Below are positions 50,316 to 59,392 of a stretch of DNA of 64,000 nucleotides, one piece after another. The translations under genes and the position numbers were made by a program. The notes under the pieces were generated by a model. The model made no database searches. It was not told the DNA's origin and saw only the letters and a list, made by a program, of their open reading frames with translations. How positions within the stretch are numbered: position 1 is the first letter of the stretch; every line of letters begins with the position of its first letter. Origin of the DNA: Chitinophaga sp. XS-30 (GTDB taxonomy: Bacteria; Bacteroidota; Bacteroidia; Chitinophagales; Chitinophagaceae); contig NZ_CP043006.1 in assembly GCF_008086345.1 (NCBI RefSeq), positions 3,470,032-3,534,031 of the forward strand, in the 5' to 3' direction.

Positions 50316-51236
50316 ATGCTGCAGGTAAGACTATCCAGGCTGAATATCTACACACGGCCGTTCCGGGAACGGGGCGATGAGCGGGAGCATGTCATTATTT
50401 TTTCCTGCAGGAAGTGCATGGGTGTTAAGCTAAACGTGCATCTCTTTCAAATGATCAAGGCTGAACGCTGGGAGCTGTTGCCGGATGAATTGTTCACGCT
50501 GCTGCTGTATTATGAGATAATAGTACATGATGAGCCCGGGGAAATAAAGACGTTTTATGATTTCCGGGCGCTGGTGCTGAAGCACCTGAAGGTAGCGCCG
50601 CTCCGCATAGACCATAGCCATGTGTTATCGGCTGAGCCCGCATGGTCCGTGCCGGGGAATGATTCCCCGGAGTTGGCTATTGAGGGGCTGGACGTAGCGC
50701 GGAAATTTTATGAAAGATACGGTATTGGCCCGGCGGACCATGCTGTTGTAGTCAGGATAGCAGTGTCTTTGACGGAGGAAAGCGCCCTGCCGTTGCTGCT
50801 CGGCCTGTTGAAGCAAGCCGCCGCCAGCGAAGCTGTTGTAGTGAAAAACATCACCGTCCGGCTAAAGGCGGTTTCGCTGATAGATGATAAAACGCTGTTG
50901 AACAGCTTTCGGGCGTTTTCCCGGAAAGTTCCCCTGAATTTCACAATGATGGAAGAGGACTATGCAGCATCGGACACATTATACACCCTGCTGCTCAATA
51001 ATGAAATATGGGGGGACTATTTCTTCGATCTGAGCGAGTACACCACATTTGCTGAGGAGGGGGCGGGCGTTAAAAGGATAGCCCCTGAGGAGGTGCCGGC
51101 TTCTTATTCCGATGCCGGCATGCTGCATGTTCCGTTGGCGGTTGCCATGAAGGAAATACAGCAAAGCCTGTTGGTGGTATTGAACGCCTGCCTGGAGAAA
51201 ATGATCTTCATCAAGTATAAAATATGGCCGGTTTAA
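50316..51236 (+). CDS. Unrecognised RiPP-cluster protein, possibly a pseudo-radical-SAM partner
   Basis: A 306-residue protein starting one base after the P450 stop. No family is recognised. The first 110 residues (HVIIFSCRKCMGVKLNVHLF, LLPDELFTLLLYYEIIVHDE) read like the winged-helix recognition segment that precedes rSAM cores in peptide maturases. The rest has strand-helix units (VVVRIAVSLTEESALPLLLG) without CxxxCxxC. Bacteroidota GG-type systems contain a pseudo-rSAM protein, and this could be a counterpart; that is a guess from pattern, not a match. Length and translational coupling support a real gene. Confidence 0.55.
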   Translation: MLQVRLSRLNIYTRPFRERGDEREHVIIFSCRKCMGVKLNVHLFQMIKAERWELLPDELFTLLLYYEIIVHDEPGEIKTFYDFRALVLKHLKVAPLRIDHSHVLSAEPAWSVPGNDSPELAIEGLDVARKFYERYGIGPADHAVVVRIAVSLTEESALPLLLGLLKQAAASEAVVVKNITVRLKAVSLIDDKTLLNSFRAFSRKVPLNFTMMEEDYAASDTLYTLLLNNEIWGDYFFDLSEYTTFAEEGAGVKRIAPEEVPASYSDAGMLHVPLAVAMKEIQQSLLVVLNACLEKMIFIKYKIWPV

Positions 51237-51246
51237 AATAGACGAA

Positions 51247-52158
51247 ATGGACTACAGAGACCGATACAAGTGGAATAAAAACAGCTTCATCAGCGATTCC
51301 GCGTACCTCAGGATGTACATTGACACGTTGAAGCAGTTCTTTTCCTTGCAGGAAAGGCAAACGATATACGTCATATCGAAATATTTTACAGACGGTGTGG
51401 AATATGCCAGGAAGAACCTGGAGGTGGCAAATGCCTGCTTTGAAGCGGGAGAGCGGCTGGTTAGCCGGTTGGACAGCGGTCTGCCCCCCTTGCTGTTTGA
51501 CTTTATTGCCAATATCTATAACCGCTCCAAATCCTATTATTTTCATAAAGCAGGCGATCATCAGCGCGCAACCCGCCTTGTTGCCGCTGCTATTGAAACC
51601 AACGAACGCCTGATCGCATCCGGCCATTTCGATATGCTGCTGTTCGATTCCATTTCCCATTACCATAATTATACGGCCTTGCTGCGGCGGAATAACCAGG
51701 CGGAAAAGGCCGGTTCCATACTTGGAATGTTGTCCGCATTCTTGCTGACCGCCCGGCCGAATGCAATTTTCAGTTCGGATAAAGCTGCTGCTATTATGAA
51801 AGATACGGCGTTTTATAGCTTGAAATATTCCAATATCCATACTGTGATATTAATGAGCCTGCTGAAGGAAGTGGAACAACGCCGGTTTACCGGCCATTCG
51901 GACGGGATGCAGGGCCCGGTAACGGACGCCGTGCGCTCCTGTGTTGCGGATATGGTCGTTCAGACGGATGACGACGACAGGTTAAAGCGATGGTTTGCCT
52001 GTTATAGCAATATCAGTTCCGGTAGTATGCCGGCAAGAGAATACAGCAGCGAAGCATTTGACCAATTCCTGAAGAATACGCCGAATATGATCATGGGCCT
52101 GCTGGCGGAAAAGATAGGCGCATCCGGGCAATTAACGGCAAACCTTCATCATTTATAA
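51247..52158 (+). CDS. Unrecognised helical protein in the RiPP cluster
   Basis: A 303-residue cytoplasmic protein of mainly helices (SAYLRMYIDTLKQFFSLQER; QRATRLVAAAIETNERLIAS; DSISHYHNYTALLRRNNQAE), suggesting a TPR-like solenoid. No catalytic motif, signal peptide or membrane segment. It begins 10 bp after the previous gene. Role unknown; a scaffold for the modification enzymes would fit, without direct evidence. Confidence 0.55.
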   Translation: MDYRDRYKWNKNSFISDSAYLRMYIDTLKQFFSLQERQTIYVISKYFTDGVEYARKNLEVANACFEAGERLVSRLDSGLPPLLFDFIANIYNRSKSYYFHKAGDHQRATRLVAAAIETNERLIASGHFDMLLFDSISHYHNYTALLRRNNQAEKAGSILGMLSAFLLTARPNAIFSSDKAAAIMKDTAFYSLKYSNIHTVILMSLLKEVEQRRFTGHSDGMQGPVTDAVRSCVADMVVQTDDDDRLKRWFACYSNISSGSMPAREYSSEAFDQFLKNTPNMIMGLLAEKIGASGQLTANLHHL

Positions 52159-52224
52159 ACAGTTTGGTGCCGGTGGGAGATCGCAGAACCGCCGGTGTAT
52201 TTTCTAAGTGTTAAATTCTTTTTT

Positions 52225-53130
52225 ATGAAATTCGACAAGTTATTTATTATCATTCCTGTGCTCATTGTTGGCGGTGTTTTTGCCGTGCTGATGTCCAACA
52301 AAGTGCCTGATCCCAAGGTGGCTTCTACACGGTTCTTTTATGAATTGAAATATAAGCCCAACCTGAGCAGTGATTCCCTGGCGAGCGTTTTGACCGTACT
52401 GGACGTTGTGAGCGGCAGCCAGTCTGTTTACAGGGATTATACTGTACTGGCGCAGGATTCCATATTAAAGGCGCAGATGGAGACCATGCGGAAAACAGGC
52501 GTTTTCGTGCAAATGGAAAAGCTCATCAAGATGCCGAAGTTCGGATACCGCATTTTAAAGAAATACCCGCTGGCCGCCTCCAACAGCATCCAGTTCATCG
52601 ACGGGATCGAAAGAAAGCTTTTTGCATACGAGGAGAAACTGAAGTTCGACTGGAAAATACAACCCGACACGGCCACTATTTCCACTTACAAAACACAGAA
52701 AGCCACGATGAATTTCGGAGGCAGGACCTGGACGGCCTGGTTTACACCGGATATTCCTTTCCAGGACGGCCCTTACAAGTTCTGCGGGTTGCCCGGTCTG
52801 ATCGTGAAGTTGCAGGACGGGGAAGAGAATTATTCCTGGACGCTGGTAGGCAACAAGAACATTGAAAACTACACCTTCATTACATATGCGGATCAGCTGT
52901 ATTACGGTAATAATGTGACGCCTAAGTTAATTTCCAGGAAGCGGTTTATGACCACTTACCAGGAGTATAAAAAGGAGCCTTTTGCCTCTATAAAAGCCCA
53001 GTTGACAAAAGAAGAGCTGAATAACAAGATTCCCGGCAGCAATCTTACCCAGGGAGATATGATTGCGTCCCAGGAAAGGGTGATGAAGGAATTCTTCAGC
53101 TTTAACAACAATCCGATCGAGAAGAACTGA
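52225..53130 (+). CDS. GLPGLI-family envelope protein
   Basis: A 301-residue protein starting MKFDKLFIIIPVLIVGGVFA (52225; ten upstream codons rejected) with an N-terminal hydrophobic anchor or signal. It carries the defining sequence FQDGPYKFCGLPGLIVKLQD near residue 190. GLPGLI proteins are restricted to Bacteroidota, often beside TonB-dependent receptor-like proteins and RiPP-type clusters; their function is unknown. Here it is the first of four envelope genes. Confidence 0.88.
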   Translation: MKFDKLFIIIPVLIVGGVFAVLMSNKVPDPKVASTRFFYELKYKPNLSSDSLASVLTVLDVVSGSQSVYRDYTVLAQDSILKAQMETMRKTGVFVQMEKLIKMPKFGYRILKKYPLAASNSIQFIDGIERKLFAYEEKLKFDWKIQPDTATISTYKTQKATMNFGGRTWTAWFTPDIPFQDGPYKFCGLPGLIVKLQDGEENYSWTLVGNKNIENYTFITYADQLYYGNNVTPKLISRKRFMTTYQEYKKEPFASIKAQLTKEELNNKIPGSNLTQGDMIASQERVMKEFFSFNNNPIEKN

Positions 53131-53212
53131 GCAGCGACCATTTTCCCGTTGCGCATTGCGATGTGTTTGGGCGAATGGCTGCATTTTTTGTATTCACCAA
53201 TGATCTGTTCAT

Positions 53213-54718
53213 ATGAAACAGTGTGTGCTATTTTTGTGTTTACCCTTTTTGCTATTTTCCTGTGAAAGGCCCGAAGCCGGCGGGATCGACTGGGGCAAGC
53301 TGGAAAGGAAGTATGCCGCGGAGGAGGATTCCCTGAAGTTGAAGGCAGTGGCTTTCCTGAAAGAGAATACCCCATACGTTGGCAGTGAAACCGTTGAATT
53401 CTACAGGAATGATAACAATGAAATTGTTCCGCTCAGGTTTGCAGATTATAAGAACGATACGATACTGAAGGAACACTTGTTTTCCAATAACATCGATTTC
53501 CGGCCCCATTACCGCTACGACACTACCATCATGACCACAGCGGATATTGCAGAAACGATCGAAGAAGCATTTGCGGATTGGCGGAAGTATCCCTGGAACA
53601 AGCACGTATCCTTCGATCATTTTCTGAACTACCTTTTGCCCTATAAGGTATTTGATGAGTATCCGGGCGCATGGCGGAAGGATGTTAAAGAAAGGTATGC
53701 GGAGGACATATCGGAACTGATCCAGAAGTCGCGGCAAGATTCTTTCCGGAACCTGTACATGAAGAGCAATGAACTGTATTATGCGTTCAATTTATATAAG
53801 GTAGGGCGCATATTCGACTATACGCCCAGGCCTTCTTTTATGTCGAAAAGCCCCGGGTATGACGAGATCTTGTGTTTCCGGTACGGAGATTGTTATGCCG
53901 GCTCTTATCTGAATGTTTACTTCTTACGGGCCATTGGCATACCCGCTACCGTTGATTTCATTCCGCACTGGGGCTGCAAGAACGGTACCCATTCCGCGGA
54001 AGTGTTTATAGATGAGACAGGGAAGTTCTCCACGCCTTCCGGAAGGGAGTTGGTCAACTGCGCCAAGGCATTCCGCCTGAATTTCAGGAAACAGGACGTT
54101 TGGAAGGATTCCATTGCCCCTTTTGTCGATTCCCCGAAGTTTGTACTAAAGCACCTTCAGCACAACCATTGGTCAGACGTTACCGGCGAGCACACCCGGG
54201 TAAAGGATATTGCGCTGCCTGCTGTGCTGAAGGAGCCGTACGGCTATTCCTACGCCTATATCTGTGTGCTGGATTATGGAAAATGGGCTCCGCTCTATTG
54301 GGGGAAGGTCACCGCAAAGGATACCGTTACTTTCAGGAATATGGGCTATCCCATGCTTTACCGGGTGGCTATCCAGGATGGTGACAGCTATAAGATCGCC
54401 AGCCCGGTCTATATGGTGGACAGTACCGGCAAGGTAAATCATATTGCGCCGGATTTCCGGGCGAAAATTGATGCTTCATTCCAGAAACTGAACACCGGTA
54501 CGGATTCCTGGGTCGAAAAAGGGGAGGAGTATGACCTGTTTGTGATGAATGGGAACAGTACCTGGCAAGCCGTTGCTTCCGGGATCTGCGCAAAGGATTC
54601 GGTGATCAGCTTTTCCGGCATCCCGGGCAAGGGATTGTACAGGCTGGTTAAAAAGGGAGATATGCGGGAATTGTCCAGGCCATTTACGATCAGCAATAAA
54701 ACGCAGGTATGGTGGTGA
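53213..54718 (+). CDS. Transglutaminase-fold lipoprotein
   Basis: A 501-residue lipoprotein (MKQCVLFLCLPFLLFSC, lipobox LFSC). The middle contains a transglutaminase/peptide-N-glycanase-like core: Cys in CFRYGDCYAGSYLNVYFLRA near residue 225, His in GTHSAEVFIDETGKFSTPSG, with the Asp shortly after. Flanking beta-sandwich domains follow. Enzymes of this fold hydrolyse or transfer acyl groups at amides, so it could process or attach the mature peptide outside the inner membrane. It overlaps the next gene by 10 bp. Confidence 0.75.
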   Translation: MKQCVLFLCLPFLLFSCERPEAGGIDWGKLERKYAAEEDSLKLKAVAFLKENTPYVGSETVEFYRNDNNEIVPLRFADYKNDTILKEHLFSNNIDFRPHYRYDTTIMTTADIAETIEEAFADWRKYPWNKHVSFDHFLNYLLPYKVFDEYPGAWRKDVKERYAEDISELIQKSRQDSFRNLYMKSNELYYAFNLYKVGRIFDYTPRPSFMSKSPGYDEILCFRYGDCYAGSYLNVYFLRAIGIPATVDFIPHWGCKNGTHSAEVFIDETGKFSTPSGRELVNCAKAFRLNFRKQDVWKDSIAPFVDSPKFVLKHLQHNHWSDVTGEHTRVKDIALPAVLKEPYGYSYAYICVLDYGKWAPLYWGKVTAKDTVTFRNMGYPMLYRVAIQDGDSYKIASPVYMVDSTGKVNHIAPDFRAKIDASFQKLNTGTDSWVEKGEEYDLFVMNGNSTWQAVASGICAKDSVISFSGIPGKGLYRLVKKGDMRELSRPFTISNKTQVWW

Positions 54719-56427
54719 CGCAGGATAAGACGAAACTTCCCGCTTTGGAGGCGTCATTTCTGGTGATCTGTTGCCTGTTGCTGTTAACGCCTTTGGTGTA
54801 CACCACCCAAATAGCCATGGGCGTGATGTCTTTCAAGTTCTTCTACCTCTTTTTCCTTACCTGTGCAGGCGCGCTGGTAGCTGTTATGCAGCTGCTGCGC
54901 CAGCATCGGGAAAAGGGCGTTTTTTTCTTTAGCAGGCTGGATATCGTTGTATTTGTCTTTATCCTTTACCTGGTCTGCGACATCTTCTGGATCGGGAAAC
55001 CGGCCAACTTTATCAGTGAACAAAGCGAGAAGATCATCACTTTCCTTTGCGGGGGCAGCGTGTACTTTTCGGTAAGGGTCTTTGCCGGGAACGGTAATGT
55101 CAGGCGACAGCTGTATGCCCTGGCAGAGATGACCTTTATGGGCATCGTGCTGTTGGAATGTTTGTTTGCCGTTCTTCAGAAATTTTCTCTTTTACCCGGC
55201 TTGAGCGAAGACCCGCGGATCAAAGTATCCGGCACATTCAGTCACCCCGCTATGCTGGGAGGGCTGCTGGCGGTTATTATCCCCTTCCTTTACAGCAGGC
55301 TGGAGATCAGGTGGGGCCAGCTCAGCGGCATAAAGGCTTCCGCAGTGGCAGTCATCCTTGCAGGCCTGGCCGCATTGCTGCTTTCGGAATCCCGGGCTGC
55401 TTTCCTTGCTGTATTGGCTGGCGTCCTCTACTGTGAGTTCGCGAAAAATGACGTGGCTCCCAGAGCATGGGCTTACCTGAAGGCGCATAAAGCGATATTG
55501 GCCGGGGGAGTTGTGGGACTGGCGGCATTTTTATTCGTAGTGATCAACATCCGTACTGTTTCCGTGTTCGGCAGGATGCTGGTTTGGAAGATCTGCCGGC
55601 CCATGGTCGCAGATGCGCCGGTATTCGGGCACGGCCTGGGTACTTTCCGGGAAATTTACCCGGCATACCAGATGAACTATTTCTCCGACCCGGCGAATGC
55701 CGGTGATAAACGCCTTGCGGACTTTGTGCTGTATGCCTATAATGAATTCCTGCAGATCTGGATAGAGACGGGTATTGTTGGTCTGGGGTTGTTTGTTTTA
55801 ATGATCGTGCTCAGCGTTTTTGCCCGCCAGTCCAAAAGTGCGTTCAGCGCGGAAGAAAGGGGCGTTGGGGCTGCTATACTGGCCTTGATGGTCTTTAGCC
55901 TCTTTTCTTACCCGTTTTCTTTAAGCTATATGGTCCTGTATTTTTTCTTCTTTCTGGCCGTTTCGGGCGCCTGGGCAGGGGATCGCGGGAGGAAAGCCGG
56001 CATTCCCGCCAAAGCCGCCATCGCACTGGTTGCCATCCTGCCCTTCTTTTTTGCCCGGCCGGTAGTGCTGAAATTGGCCGCTTACCGCCAGCTGGCTGTA
56101 GCTGAAGGCAAAACGGATATAGCCGCCAGCGGCCAAATCATGGGGGAACTGTATGATGTGCTTTGGAACGACAGGCCATATCTCAGCCAGTATGCGGGCT
56201 TGTTGAATGAAGCGAACAATCAGGAACTGGGATTAAAATTACTGTTGAAGAAAAAGGGGCTTACCTACCTGGACTACCTCCTGGCAGGCGATATGTACTC
56301 AAACCTGGAAAGACCGGATTCCGCCATCATATACTATGAAAAGGCGCACCTGCTGTTGCCCAACCGGGACCAGCCGCTGCAGCGGATCACTAGCGAAAGG
56401 TCGCTCCGGCAGCGATTCAATCCTTAG
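54709..56427 (+). CDS. O-antigen ligase / Wzy-like polytopic membrane protein
   Basis: A 572-residue protein with about ten to twelve hydrophobic segments, and the O-antigen-ligase features GTFSHPAMLGGLLAVIIPFL and the large periplasmic loop start GHGLGTFREIYPAYQ before NEFLQIWIETGIVGLGLFVL. The family transfers lipid-linked glycans to lipid A or protein (WaaL, PglL) or polymerises them. The C-terminus (LLAGDMYSNLERPDSAIIYY) is TPR-like. In this context it may link glycan and peptide or serve as an export-side factor; inference only. Start at ATG 54709, overlapping the previous gene. Confidence 0.78.
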   Translation: MVVTQDKTKLPALEASFLVICCLLLLTPLVYTTQIAMGVMSFKFFYLFFLTCAGALVAVMQLLRQHREKGVFFFSRLDIVVFVFILYLVCDIFWIGKPANFISEQSEKIITFLCGGSVYFSVRVFAGNGNVRRQLYALAEMTFMGIVLLECLFAVLQKFSLLPGLSEDPRIKVSGTFSHPAMLGGLLAVIIPFLYSRLEIRWGQLSGIKASAVAVILAGLAALLLSESRAAFLAVLAGVLYCEFAKNDVAPRAWAYLKAHKAILAGGVVGLAAFLFVVINIRTVSVFGRMLVWKICRPMVADAPVFGHGLGTFREIYPAYQMNYFSDPANAGDKRLADFVLYAYNEFLQIWIETGIVGLGLFVLMIVLSVFARQSKSAFSAEERGVGAAILALMVFSLFSYPFSLSYMVLYFFFFLAVSGAWAGDRGRKAGIPAKAAIALVAILPFFFARPVVLKLAAYRQLAVAEGKTDIAASGQIMGELYDVLWNDRPYLSQYAGLLNEANNQELGLKLLLKKKGLTYLDYLLAGDMYSNLERPDSAIIYYEKAHLLLPNRDQPLQRITSERSLRQRFNP

Positions 56428-56432
56428 ATGTA

Positions 56433-59132
56433 ATGTTGAACATGAAGCATATATTGCCGATAGCGTTTTTATTATTTTTTAATGCTGCCTTTTCGCAAAG
56501 CGTCATAAAAGGAAAAGTGACGGGGCCGGACGGGGAGGGGATTGCCAATGTCAATGTTATTGTAGGCGATACCCTGTCGGCAGCCATCATCACCTTCGCG
56601 ATGACCGATGTGAACGGCGCCTATTCGATGAGGCTGAACACCACATTGCAGGGGCTTTATATCAGGACGAGGGCATTTAATTTCAAAGATGAACGGCGGA
56701 GTATCAGGAATGAAAGCCAGACTATAGATTTCGTTCTGTCAAAACAGGTATCGTTGCTGAAGGAGGTGGTCGTACAGTCGCAGATCATTACAAAATCCGG
56801 CGATACCATCTCCTACAATATCAGTGCTTTTGCGAATCAGAAAGATCGGGTGCTGGCGGATGTGCTGAAAAGGCTGCCGGGCATTAAGGTACAGTCAGAC
56901 GGAACGGTTTTCTACAACGGGGAAGCCGTCAACAAGTTCTATGTAAATGGGAAAGATCTCATGGAAGGCCGCTACGGCATTATTAATAACTCATTGCCCA
57001 TATCAGCAGTCGGCAATGTGGAAGTGCTGGAGAATCACCAGCCGATCAGCATCCTCCGCGATAAGGTGCCCGGTGAAAAAGCGGCTATCAATGTTAAGCT
57101 GAAGAGCAATATAACGTACACCGGAGAAGGAAGGGTAGGGGTCGGATATTCGCCGTTCCTGTGGAATATACAACTTACGCCCATGTTCCTGGCGCAGAAG
57201 AAACAGTGGTTGCTGAGCTATAAGACCAACAACAACGGGGAAAGCGTGGAAAGCGAGGATAATATCCTGGCTTTTGGCGATCGTTATGAAGGGATCGTGA
57301 AGAACGCGGATCCCATCAGGTTCCTGTCCGTTGAAAATGCCGCCGTGCCCAACATATCCCCGGAAAAATACCTGATGAACAATGTGCATATGGCGTCCGG
57401 CAACCTGGTCACCTCCATCGGGAAGGAGTGGGAGGTGAAGGCCAATGTGAGCTTCATCAATAACAAAACCGACCGTACATCCGCCTCGGAAGAATCATTT
57501 TACCAGTCGAATATCGGGGGGCTGAAACTGTCCAAACAAATTACGAACCATTATTATAATAATTCCCTGAAAGGCAGCTTCACGATCACCAAAAACTCGA
57601 AAAAGACCTTTTTCAAGAATGTTTCCTCCTACCGGATGTTCTGGAATGATGACAGTGCATTGGTGCACCGCACCCTGTCCGGGCAGCGCCTGACGGCAAC
57701 CGAGAACCTGAGCTCGCCTACCGGCAGTTTCCAGAATTCGTTGAGCGCCATTCTGCCCCTGGGCAAGAAGCTGATAAACGTGCAGTCGTTTGTGAGCTAC
57801 CAGACAGACCGGCAAACACTGGATGTTTATCCCAGGGAATATTTGCAGTTTTATTATCCTGACAAGTCCATCATTGATTTCGGGGATACGGTGCTGCGGA
57901 TGTCCCAGGGATACAGGATGGAATCGTTTGATCTGAGCAAATCCGCCAGCATCAAGTTTGCAAGGGAACACTGGACCCTTTCCGCAGATGCAGGCATTGA
58001 TTTTTCGCGCAAGGACCTGTCTTCCCGCTTGTCCGGCCGGGGTGATAAAGATGTGGCAACATATTACGGAGACGCGTTCAGGAATGAACTGCAGTTCAAC
58101 AATCTGTGCAGCTACCTGGCATCCGGCCTGAATTTCAGGAACCAGAGGTGGATCGTGTCAATGCATCTGCCCCTGAAATTATATCATATTTCCGCCCGCG
58201 ATCGCGTCAGGGATTTGCGTTCGCACGAAAACCGGTTTGTCCTGGAGCCGAGGGTCTATGCGCAGCGGGAGTTTTTCTCCTACTGGAAAGGTGTACTCAT
58301 TGCCGGTGTTACTACAAGATTTTCTCCCATAAACGAGCTGTACGATGGGTATATCCTGACTTCTCCCGCCACGCTGTCTGTCATGAACAGCAAAAACCTG
58401 ATGAACCGGAATATTTCAAAATATGTGAACCCGATACTGGAATTCAGGAACCCGCTCAGCAATTTTTTCTTCAACTTCCGGTATAACTACACTATCGAGA
58501 ACAGGAACCAGATGCCGGGTATCTATACCACCGGAAATTCCAATACGGTGGCGAATATCATAAAGGACAACAATGCAGTGTCAAGCAAATTTACCGGCGG
58601 CGCGGGGAAGTTCTTCACAAAGCTCAAAAGTAATATTTCGCTGGATATCAGCCATGGTGTGAGCAGGTCTGATATGCTGTTCAACGATTCGGTCATTCAT
58701 AACCGGAACAGCAATGAAACGCTGGAATTCAGGTTCAACAACAAACGCTTCAAATGGGCCAGCCTGGATTATACTTTTTCCCTGTCACAAAGCCGGCAGC
58801 ACAGTTCCGGCAGCGCTGATGCCGCCAGGGCAAAATACCTGGTGCAAAAGCTGGACATGATGTTCTACCCGCTCAATAGCCATTCGGTAGGCGTCGAATG
58901 GAACCAGTTTCATGCAAAATTAGGCGGGAATGCCTATAACAATCTTTTTTACGACCTGAAATACCAGTATAACTGGATAAAGAAAAAGATTGAATTCGAG
59001 TTAAAGTGGGTGAATATTTCCAATAACAAGTTGGTGGAACAGGTGATCCTGGGCCCGGTCAGCACCACGCTGAACAGGATGGAGATCAGGCCGGGGTATG
59101 TCATGGTGACCGTTAAATTCAATTTTAAATAG
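56433..59132 (+). CDS. TonB-dependent-receptor-like outer membrane protein
   Basis: An 899-residue protein with a signal peptide (ending NAAFSQ), a carboxypeptidase-regulatory-like N-terminal domain (VIKGKVTGPDGEGIANVNVI), a plug-like region (GDTISYNISAFANQKDRVLA, VLKRLPGIKVQSDGTVFYNG) and a long beta-barrel to the C-terminal VMVTVKFNFK. This is the outer-membrane beta-barrel type that Bacteroidota pair with GLPGLI genes. Likely transports or receives the peptide or a related ligand. Last gene of the cluster, 5 bp after the O-antigen-ligase-like gene. Confidence 0.87.
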   Translation: MLNMKHILPIAFLLFFNAAFSQSVIKGKVTGPDGEGIANVNVIVGDTLSAAIITFAMTDVNGAYSMRLNTTLQGLYIRTRAFNFKDERRSIRNESQTIDFVLSKQVSLLKEVVVQSQIITKSGDTISYNISAFANQKDRVLADVLKRLPGIKVQSDGTVFYNGEAVNKFYVNGKDLMEGRYGIINNSLPISAVGNVEVLENHQPISILRDKVPGEKAAINVKLKSNITYTGEGRVGVGYSPFLWNIQLTPMFLAQKKQWLLSYKTNNNGESVESEDNILAFGDRYEGIVKNADPIRFLSVENAAVPNISPEKYLMNNVHMASGNLVTSIGKEWEVKANVSFINNKTDRTSASEESFYQSNIGGLKLSKQITNHYYNNSLKGSFTITKNSKKTFFKNVSSYRMFWNDDSALVHRTLSGQRLTATENLSSPTGSFQNSLSAILPLGKKLINVQSFVSYQTDRQTLDVYPREYLQFYYPDKSIIDFGDTVLRMSQGYRMESFDLSKSASIKFAREHWTLSADAGIDFSRKDLSSRLSGRGDKDVATYYGDAFRNELQFNNLCSYLASGLNFRNQRWIVSMHLPLKLYHISARDRVRDLRSHENRFVLEPRVYAQREFFSYWKGVLIAGVTTRFSPINELYDGYILTSPATLSVMNSKNLMNRNISKYVNPILEFRNPLSNFFFNFRYNYTIENRNQMPGIYTTGNSNTVANIIKDNNAVSSKFTGGAGKFFTKLKSNISLDISHGVSRSDMLFNDSVIHNRNSNETLEFRFNNKRFKWASLDYTFSLSQSRQHSSGSADAARAKYLVQKLDMMFYPLNSHSVGVEWNQFHAKLGGNAYNNLFYDLKYQYNWIKKKIEFELKWVNISNNKLVEQVILGPVSTTLNRMEIRPGYVMVTVKFNFK

Positions 59133-59303
59133 GTTTCTTTTCAAGTAGTATTGTAAATGCTGTGTATTTCCGGCCATTGGCAGGATTACGATTATTGCCG
59201 GGACCTCTCATAGTAAATTTCCCATAAATGAAAATTCGGAATATCCTACAGTTTAGGATATTGATTTAGATAAACCGTGTAATAACCCGCCACAAATCAG
59301 CGA

Positions 59304-59311
59304 TAAATTTG
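59304..59311 (+). promoter_or_regulatory. Probable -7 element of the next gene
   Basis: TAAATTTG matches TAnnTTTG, about 80 bp before the lipoprotein start, suggesting an independent promoter and that the RiPP transcript ends before it. No convincing -33 element is seen. Confidence 0.5.
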
Positions 59312-59392
59312 CGTACTGCCATGGCATAAAAAATGTATTACGCCTTAATTCAAGGAAGTAATCAGTTTTCAATAAAATTTAAAACTAAGTCT

